A DNA stretch of 27,366 bases. Source: AA29 sp041481445 (GTDB taxonomy: Bacteria > Acidobacteriota > Vicinamibacteria > Fen-336). The stretch is taken from contig JBGPBV010000088.1 of assembly GCA_041481445.1 (NCBI GenBank), positions 1-27,366 of the forward strand. Reading direction: 5' to 3'. This document shows, in pieces, positions 21,925-27,366 of the stretch (within the stretch, counting starts at the first letter, position 1; each line of letters starts with the position of its first letter). Under the pieces are notes generated by a model. That model made no database searches and was not told where the DNA came from. It saw only the letters and a program-made list of their open reading frames with translations. Made by a program: the position numbers and the translations under genes.

Positions 21925-22491
21925 ATGGCCGAACCTGCCGGTGACGTCACCGAACTCCTCGTCGCGTGGGGGGAGGGGAATCGGGAAGCCCTCGACCGGT
22001 TGATGCCGCTGGTATACGACGCGCTTCACCGGCTCGCCCACCAGCAGTTGAGGCGCGAGCGTCGGGGTCGCACGCTGGGCACGACGGGCCTGGTCCATGA
22101 GGCCTATCTGCGGCTGGTCGACCAGAGCCGCGTGCGGCTGGAGGACCGGACGCACTTCTTGAGCCTGGCCGCACGCATGATGCGGCGCGTCCTCGTCGAC
22201 GCGGCGCGCAAGAGGCTGGCGGCCAAGCGGGGCTCGGGCGGCGGTCAGGTCCCGCTCAGCGAGGTGCCCGAGCCCAGCGTCGCTGCGGACGGTCAGTTGG
22301 TGGTCCTCGACGAGGCCCTGACCCGGCTCGAGGCCTTCGACGCGCACCTCAGCCGGGTGGTCGAGTTGCGCTACTTCGGTGGCTTCACCTTCGACGAGAC
22401 GGCCGAGGTGCTGGGCATCTCGACGACGAGGGCCTGGCGCGACTGGAACACCGCCCGTGCCTGGCTCCACGATGCGCTCGGCGCCGGGTAG
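21925..22491 (+). CDS. ECF-family RNA polymerase sigma factor (kinase-associated type)
   Basis: The protein has 188 residues. Region 2 spans ~10-95 (YDALHRLAHQQLRRERRG, TTGLVHEAYLRLVDQSRV, THFLSLAARMMRRVLVDAAR), and region 4 ~125-185 ends in a helix-turn-helix (FTFDETAEVLGISTTRAWRD). This is the Sig-70_X6-like ECF type found next to Ser/Thr kinases in Acidobacteriota and Planctomycetota. No classical anti-sigma gene is adjacent; instead a kinase gene starts 9 nt downstream, so control is probably by phosphorylation or sequestration by that kinase (inference from gene order and family). Confidence 0.93.
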   Translation: MAEPAGDVTELLVAWGEGNREALDRLMPLVYDALHRLAHQQLRRERRGRTLGTTGLVHEAYLRLVDQSRVRLEDRTHFLSLAARMMRRVLVDAARKRLAAKRGSGGGQVPLSEVPEPSVAADGQLVVLDEALTRLEAFDAHLSRVVELRYFGGFTFDETAEVLGISTTRAWRDWNTARAWLHDALGAG

Positions 22492-22500
22492 GGGACGGCC

Positions 22501-25137
22501 ATGGATGCGGCGCGCTGGCAGCGTGTGAAGGCGGTGTTCGAGGACGCGTTCGAGCGGGAGCGGTCCGCGCAGGATGCGATCGTCGGTGCCGCCTTCCCCG
22601 ATGATCCCGAGATGAGGGAGGCGGTGGCGGCCCTCCTGCGCGCCCACGCCCGCGACTCCGGTCCGCTCGACTTGCCTCCCGCGGTCGTGCTCGATCCCGC
22701 CGACCTCACGTCGGGCGACCTCGCGGACGACGGCGGGTCGGCCGGAGCCGCGCCCACTCGCATCGGCCCCTACCGGATCGTGCGCGAGCTCGGTCGCGGC
22801 GGGATGGGGACGGTGTACCTCGCGGAACGCGACGAGCCCGGGATGCGCAAGACAGTGGCGGTCAAGGTCGTGCGGCATGGGATGGACTCGGCGTTCGTCC
22901 TGAGCCGTTTCCGGACCGAGCGCCAGATCCTGGCCGCCCTCGAGCACCCGGGCATCGCGCGCCTCTACGACGGGGGCACGACCGACGACGGCCGGCCCTA
23001 CTTCGTCATGGAATACGTCGACGGCGAGGACCTGCTCTCGTATTGCGACGCCCGCCGCCTCCCGGTGACGGCGCGTCTCGAGCTGTTCCTCCGTGTGTGC
23101 GCCGCCGTGCAGTACGCCCACCAGAGCCTCGTCGTCCATCGCGACCTCAAGCCGTCGAACGTCCTGGTCACGGCGGCGGGCGAGCCGAAGCTGCTCGACT
23201 TCGGGATCGCGAAGCTGCTCGGCCCCGCCGCCGGCGACGCGGGCGCGGACGAGACGGCGTCCGTCGTCCGCCTGATGACCCCGGACTTCGCGAGCCCGGA
23301 ACAGGTGCGGGGCGAACGGGTGACCACGGCGAGCGACGCCTATTCGCTGGGCGTGATCCTCTACGAGCTGTTGTGCGGCCGCCGTCCGTATCGCGTCAAG
23401 GGCGCGGGAGCGGCGGAGATCGAGCGCGCCATGCTCGAGCAGGATGTGGACCTGCCCTCCGCCGCCCTGACCCGCGCGGAGAAGGTCACGTCTGGCGACG
23501 GCCGCCACACGTCCCGCCTCTCGCCCGTGGACGTGAGCGCGCGCCGCCAGGCCACGCTGGGCCGGCTGCGACGGCGGCTGCGCGGCGACCTCGACAACGT
23601 GGTGCTCAAGGCCCTGCGCAAGGACCCGTCCGAGCGCTACGCGACGGCCGCGGAGCTGGCCGACGACATCCGCCAGCACCTGGCCGGCTTTCCGGTCCGG
23701 GCGCGGCCGGACCGCCGCGCCTATCGCGCGGCCAAGTTCCTGCGCCGCCATCAGGCGGCGATGACGGCGGCGGCGGCGGCGATCCTCAGCCTGGTCGTCG
23801 GTCTCGGCGTCGCCGTACGCCAGGCGCGGGTGGCGGAGACGGAGCGACGCATCGCCGAGGCCGAGCGGCAGAGGGCGGAGGCCCGCTTCCAGGACGTCCG
23901 GCACCTGGCCAACTCCGTCATCTACGAGCTGCACGACGCGATCGCGAACCTTCCCGGGGCCACGCCGGCCCGGCGCCTGCTGGTGCAGCGGGCGCTCGAG
24001 TACCTCGACCGTCTGGCCGGCGAGGCGCGCGAGGACCTCGCGCTCAGGCGCGAGCTGGCCGAGGCCTACCAGCGCGTGGCGGAGGTCCAGGGGGGCGGCC
24101 TCGGCGCCAACCTCGGCGATACGCGGGGGGCCCTGAGCAGCTACGGGAAGGCCCTCGCGTTGCGCCGGCCGCTGGCTCTCCGGCAGCCCGCGGACCCGGC
24201 GGACACGCTCGGTCTCGCCCTCCTCGAGTACGACCTCGGGGCGCTCTACAGGGTCTCGGGACAACTGCCGCTGGCCGAGGAGTCCTTCGTGTCCGCCGCC
24301 CGACGCCTCGAGGCCCTCCGCCGCGCCGGGACCCTGCCCGACGCGCATCGGATCCGCCTCGGAGGGGTCTATCAACGGCTCGCCGAGGTCCAGAGCTTCC
24401 GCGGCGAGAAGGACGCTGCCCTGGCCTCGGCGCAGAGGGCGGTGGCGGAGGCGGAAGCGGCGCGGGGCACGGGGCACACCGACGGCGCCTCGCGGTCCAT
24501 CCTGGCCGCCGCCTCGTACCAGCTCGCGGTGGCGCTGGGCGACGCGGGCCGCTACGCCGAGGCCCTCGAACGCACGCGGCAAGCTCGCGTGACGCTCGAG
24601 GCGGCGCTCCGCGAGAACCCGCTGGACGCGCAGGAGACGCGGATCCTGCTCTTCGCGCTCTACGGAGAGGGGCACTATCTCTGGCAGCTGGGCGACCTGC
24701 GGGGTGCGATCCGCGTGCGCGAGCACGCGCTCGACATCGCCGAGGAGGCCTGGCGCCGGGACCCGCGTGACCGCTGGAGCCAGATGGCGGTGGCCGTCGC
24801 GGCCGGGGCCCTGGGGGACGCGCTCCTCGAAGCGCACCACGCCCCCGCCAGCGCCAAGCGCTTCGGCTACGCGCTGCGCATTGCCCGGCAGGCGATGGCC
24901 GAGGACCCGCAGTACCGCTATGCGGTCCTCCAGGCGGCGTCCGCCGAAGTGGGCCTCGGGCGCGCGCTCCTCGCGCAGCGGACGCCGGAAACGGCCGCCG
25001 AGGGTTGCGCGGCGCTCCGTCACGTCGAAGGCGTGTGGACCGGCCTCCAGTCCAAGGGAGAGCTGACGGAGGGCGACGCCGCGGCCCTCGAAAGCCTCCG
25101 TTCGTCGTGGCTTACCCCCTGTCCGCCCGCTAGATAG
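22501..25137 (+). CDS. Transmembrane Ser/Thr protein kinase with TPR-type sensor half
   Basis: The protein has 878 residues. A helical N-terminal segment (1-90) precedes a Hanks-type kinase domain: the glycine loop GRGGMG (~98-103), catalytic Lys K122 in VAVKVV, HRDLKPSN (213-220, D215), DFG (D233) and SPEQV. All catalytic residues are present. One membrane helix lies at ~424-441 (AAAAILSLVVGLGVAVRQAR). It is followed by a coiled-coil stretch rich in Ala, Glu and Arg, then ~400 residues of TPR-like helical repeats (e.g. RRELAEAYQRVAEVQ, YQLAVALGDAGRYAEALERT). If the helix spans once, the TPR half is extracytoplasmic and may sense a ligand. It follows the ECF sigma gene by 9 nt with its own SD (AGGGGA), forming a two-gene regulatory unit. 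Confidence 0.95.
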   Translation: MDAARWQRVKAVFEDAFERERSAQDAIVGAAFPDDPEMREAVAALLRAHARDSGPLDLPPAVVLDPADLTSGDLADDGGSAGAAPTRIGPYRIVRELGRGGMGTVYLAERDEPGMRKTVAVKVVRHGMDSAFVLSRFRTERQILAALEHPGIARLYDGGTTDDGRPYFVMEYVDGEDLLSYCDARRLPVTARLELFLRVCAAVQYAHQSLVVHRDLKPSNVLVTAAGEPKLLDFGIAKLLGPAAGDAGADETASVVRLMTPDFASPEQVRGERVTTASDAYSLGVILYELLCGRRPYRVKGAGAAEIERAMLEQDVDLPSAALTRAEKVTSGDGRHTSRLSPVDVSARRQATLGRLRRRLRGDLDNVVLKALRKDPSERYATAAELADDIRQHLAGFPVRARPDRRAYRAAKFLRRHQAAMTAAAAAILSLVVGLGVAVRQARVAETERRIAEAERQRAEARFQDVRHLANSVIYELHDAIANLPGATPARRLLVQRALEYLDRLAGEAREDLALRRELAEAYQRVAEVQGGGLGANLGDTRGALSSYGKALALRRPLALRQPADPADTLGLALLEYDLGALYRVSGQLPLAEESFVSAARRLEALRRAGTLPDAHRIRLGGVYQRLAEVQSFRGEKDAALASAQRAVAEAEAARGTGHTDGASRSILAAASYQLAVALGDAGRYAEALERTRQARVTLEAALRENPLDAQETRILLFALYGEGHYLWQLGDLRGAIRVREHALDIAEEAWRRDPRDRWSQMAVAVAAGALGDALLEAHHAPASAKRFGYALRIARQAMAEDPQYRYAVLQAASAEVGLGRALLAQRTPETAAEGCAALRHVEGVWTGLQSKGELTEGDAAALESLRSSWLTPCPPAR

Positions 25138-25234
25138 CCCCGGCGGCGATTTCGTCTGGAAAAAAGCGCCCTCCTCCTGCGCGAACCCTGATAGACGAGC
25201 ACGGGCCGCGACGGTCCGAGCCAGGAGGAAGACC

Positions 25235-27366
25235 GTGAAGGCAGCCCTCGCCTCGATCGGCTGGGTGCGTCGGCGTACCGGCGTCCCATTGGGCCTGGCC
25301 TCGGCGGTCCTGGCTCTCCTTTTCGTGCCCGGCCACGCGCGGGCGGGGCACGACGACGACGACCACGGCTCGCAGTTCAGCGTCGGCCAGTACGTCGAGG
25401 TGGCCAGGCGCACGGTCTTGCGGAAGGAAGTCGAGTACACCTTCCTGGCCTACGTCACCAACCATGGCCCCGCCGCTGGCAACGTGGTGTGCCGCGTGCA
25501 TGTCCGCGAGGACCACGACGACGACCACCGCGGCGACCGCGACGAGCACCACGACGCGGACCACGACTCTCCACCATCGGGTCTCGCCGACGGGTCCCAC
25601 GACGATGGCGGGCACCACGATGACGAGGAGGTCACCCTCCTCGACGACACGCTGAGCTTCGGCTCCGTCGGGGCCCAGGCCCGGATCCGCAGCGTCGACA
25701 CGTTCGCGTTTCGGCAAAGACGCGAGGCGTCGATCGACTTCGGCGCCTTCGCCTGGTCCTGCACGTCGCAAGGGAACCGGAAGCCGACCGCAAACGCCGG
25801 CCCGGATCAGACCGTCCACCTGGGCAGCGGCGTCACCCTCGACGGCAGCGCTTCCTCGGACCCCGACGGCGACCACCTGACCTTCAAGTGGACGCTGCTC
25901 ACCCGGCCCGCCGGCAGCGCCGCCGTCCTCGACGGCGCGACCGCGGTGCACCCGACGTTCGTCGCCGACCGGCTCGGACAGTACGAAGCGCAGCTCGTCG
26001 TCAGCGACGGCGCCTGCGAAAGCGCCTCCGACCGGGTCGTCATCAGCACCGTGAATTCCGCGCCCGTCGCCCGCGCCGGCCCCGACCAGACGGTGCGGCC
26101 GCGCACTCTCGTCACGCTCGACGGCAGTGGCTCCTTCGACGTCGACGGCGACCGGATCACGTACTCGTGGGCATTCGTCACCCGTCCCGCCGGGAGCGCG
26201 GCCGCGCTGAGCGACCCGCACGCCGTCCGGCCGACCTTCCTGGCCGATGCCGTCGGCGACTACGTCGCCCGCCTCGTCGTGAACGACGGCCACGTCGACA
26301 GCCTGGCCGACACCGTGGTCGTGAGCACGACGGACTCGGCTCCGACCGCCAACGCGGGTCCGGACCAGCCGGCGCACGTCGGCACGGCCGTCCATCTCGA
26401 CGGCACCCGATCGAGCGATCCGGACGAGGACCCGCTGCGCTTCTCGTGGTCGCTCGTAGCGCGGCCCACCGGCAGCACCGCCGCGCTCGACGCGCCGAGC
26501 CTCGCGACTCCGACCTTCACCCCGGACGTCCGCGGGACCTACGTGGCCCAGCTCATCGTCAACGACGGTTTCGCCGACAGTGCCGCCGACACCGTGCAAA
26601 TCTCCACCGTCAACACCGTGCCCGACGCCCATGCCGGGCCCGACCAGACCGCGCTCGTCTCCGCGACCGTCCATCTCGACGGCAGCGGCTCCACCGATCT
26701 CGACGGCGACCCCCTGACCTTCCGCTGGTCCCTGGTGTCCGCTCCGGCCGGCAGCACCGCGACCCTGTCCGATCCCTCCGCCGTCCGGCCCTCCTTCCCG
26801 ATCGACCTCCCGGGCACTTACGTGGCGCAGCTCATGGTCAACGACGGACAGGCCGACAGCGCGCCCGATATGGTGCAGATCGACACCACGAACTCACGGC
26901 CGGTGGCGCAGGCGGGACCCGACCAGACCGTCCTCGTCGGCGACGGCGTAGCGCTCGACGGCTCCAAGTCCACGGACGCGGACCGCGACACCCTGTCCTT
27001 CCGCTGGACGCTCGCCGTCCCCACGGGCAGCCACGCCGCGCTGACCGACCCCGCCGCGGTCGCGCCCGCCTTCACCGTCGACATGCACGGCCACTACGTG
27101 GCCTCCCTGGTCGTGAGCGACGGCGTGCTGGACAGCGAGGCCGACACCGTCGAGATCGACACCCGGAACTCGCGCCCGCGCGCCGACGCCGGCGCCGACG
27201 CGACGGCTGCCGTCGGAGACACGGTGACGCTCGACGGAAGCGCCTCCAGCGACGCCGACGGCGACCCGCTCACGTACCGCTGGTCCTTTACGAGCCGGCC
27301 CGACGGCAGCGTAGCCGAGCTCTCCGACCCGGCGGCGGCGCAGCCCTTCTTCGTGGCCGACGTCGC
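25235..27366 (+). CDS. Secreted His/Asp-rich protein with PKD-like repeats (3' end outside window)
   Basis: The frame is open from a GTG at 25235 (AGGAGG 7 nt upstream) to the window edge; 710 residues are visible. A signal peptide covers ~1-37 (LASAVLALLFVPGHARA). A domain of ~145 residues, probably DUF11-like (VEYTFLAYVTNHGPAAGNVV), follows, interrupted by a segment crowded with His and Asp (REDHDDDHRGDRDEHHDADH at ~91-110). From ~184 on come PKD-like domains of ~93 residues, each beginning PxAxAGPDQTV, with LDGS, SSDPDGD and YVAxLVVNDG motifs. Five are complete and a sixth is cut. The His/Asp segment suggests Ca2+ or transition-metal binding; the repeats suggest cell-surface adhesion. It lies 97 nt after the kinase and may be its downstream target gene. 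Confidence 0.85.
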   Translation, partial: MKAALASIGWVRRRTGVPLGLASAVLALLFVPGHARAGHDDDDHGSQFSVGQYVEVARRTVLRKEVEYTFLAYVTNHGPAAGNVVCRVHVREDHDDDHRGDRDEHHDADHDSPPSGLADGSHDDGGHHDDEEVTLLDDTLSFGSVGAQARIRSVDTFAFRQRREASIDFGAFAWSCTSQGNRKPTANAGPDQTVHLGSGVTLDGSASSDPDGDHLTFKWTLLTRPAGSAAVLDGATAVHPTFVADRLGQYEAQLVVSDGACESASDRVVISTVNSAPVARAGPDQTVRPRTLVTLDGSGSFDVDGDRITYSWAFVTRPAGSAAALSDPHAVRPTFLADAVGDYVARLVVNDGHVDSLADTVVVSTTDSAPTANAGPDQPAHVGTAVHLDGTRSSDPDEDPLRFSWSLVARPTGSTAALDAPSLATPTFTPDVRGTYVAQLIVNDGFADSAADTVQISTVNTVPDAHAGPDQTALVSATVHLDGSGSTDLDGDPLTFRWSLVSAPAGSTATLSDPSAVRPSFPIDLPGTYVAQLMVNDGQADSAPDMVQIDTTNSRPVAQAGPDQTVLVGDGVALDGSKSTDADRDTLSFRWTLAVPTGSHAALTDPAAVAPAFTVDMHGHYVASLVVSDGVLDSEADTVEIDTRNSRPRADAGADATAAVGDTVTLDGSASSDADGDPLTYRWSFTSRPDGSVAELSDPAAAQPFFVADV
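25783..27366 (+). repeat. Tandem PKD-domain coding repeats (~279 bp period)
   Basis: Six repeat starts encoding PxAxAGPDxT-like sequences occur near 25783, 26055, 26335, 26614, 26890 and 27169, about 279 bp apart. Copies are diverged at the DNA level but keep the AGPDQ, LDGS, DGD and VxDG cores. This points to expansion by ancient tandem duplication rather than recent slippage. Confidence 0.8.

Noticed and set aside
21865..25440. Leftward 1191-codon frame opposite the sigma factor and kinase
   Set aside because: GC-driven shadow; the rightward frames have complete sigma and kinase motifs and proper SDs.
25130..26674. Leftward 514-codon frame opposite the PKD repeats
   Set aside because: Repetitive because it mirrors the repeats on the other strand; no recognisable protein features.
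1..27366. CRISPR array, transposase, integrase or phage structural genes
   Set aside because: No short regularly spaced repeats and no such protein motifs were found; the only tandem repeats are the protein-coding domain repeats.

Overview
The window is very GC-rich, and nearly all of it is coding. Genes are tightly packed on both strands, with many GTG or TTG starts and 4-8 nt stop/start overlaps. A secreted protein built from carboxypeptidase-regulatory-like repeats, an ECF sigma factor paired with a TPR Ser/Thr kinase, and a PKD-repeat surface protein together suggest a soil or sediment bacterium of the Acidobacteriota type. That placement is an inference from gene content and composition, not from a marker-gene tree.

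Layout. 1-3321 (-) is the N-terminal 1107 residues of the repeat protein; its Shine-Dalgarno lies inside a perfect 14-bp hairpin just downstream of recA (3390-4466, -). 4467-4901 is a divergent regulatory region. 4902-6470 (+) holds a protein with a basic tail and an alpha/beta-barrel domain, a strong terminator, a YdjM-like membrane hydrolase and a small overlapping protein. 6461-8947 (-) is a coupled operon of a DUF721/DciA-like gene, a thiolase and a 3-hydroxyacyl-CoA dehydrogenase. 9056-12503 (+) is a zinc-ribbon/receiver protein, Maf, a ResB-like membrane protein and a polytopic membrane protein. 12631-15184 (-) is aroA-aroK-phosphoesterase with stop/start overlaps. 15312-15737 (+) is an RsbW-like ATPase. 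15721-17295 (-) is an ArnT/PMT-type glycosyltransferase. 17336-18121 (+) is an inositol-monophosphatase family protein, followed at once by a tRNA with anticodon UAA (18145-18221).

18278-19165 (-) is a lipoprotein with a duplicated four-cysteine domain. At 19268-19318 there is only the 3' half of a tRNA (-). Beyond it lies a visibly less GC-rich segment (MaoC-like hydratase, epoxide hydrolase, DinB-like protein; 19317-21765) that looks like acquired DNA. From 21925 to the right edge (+) come the ECF sigma factor, its kinase and a secreted His/Asp-rich protein with PKD repeats, cut by the window end.

Points I would look at first: (i) the UAA-anticodon tRNA has a 5-nt variable loop instead of the long arm expected of bacterial tRNA-Leu, and the gene just before it carries one of only two in-frame TTA codons I noticed in the window; (ii) the SD-masking hairpin between recA and the repeat protein; (iii) the receiver domain whose acceptor position appears to be Glu; (iv) the tRNA half next to the low-GC segment; (v) the duplicated-domain lipoprotein and the metal-ligand-rich PKD protein. 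I saw no CRISPR array, transposase, integrase or phage gene.
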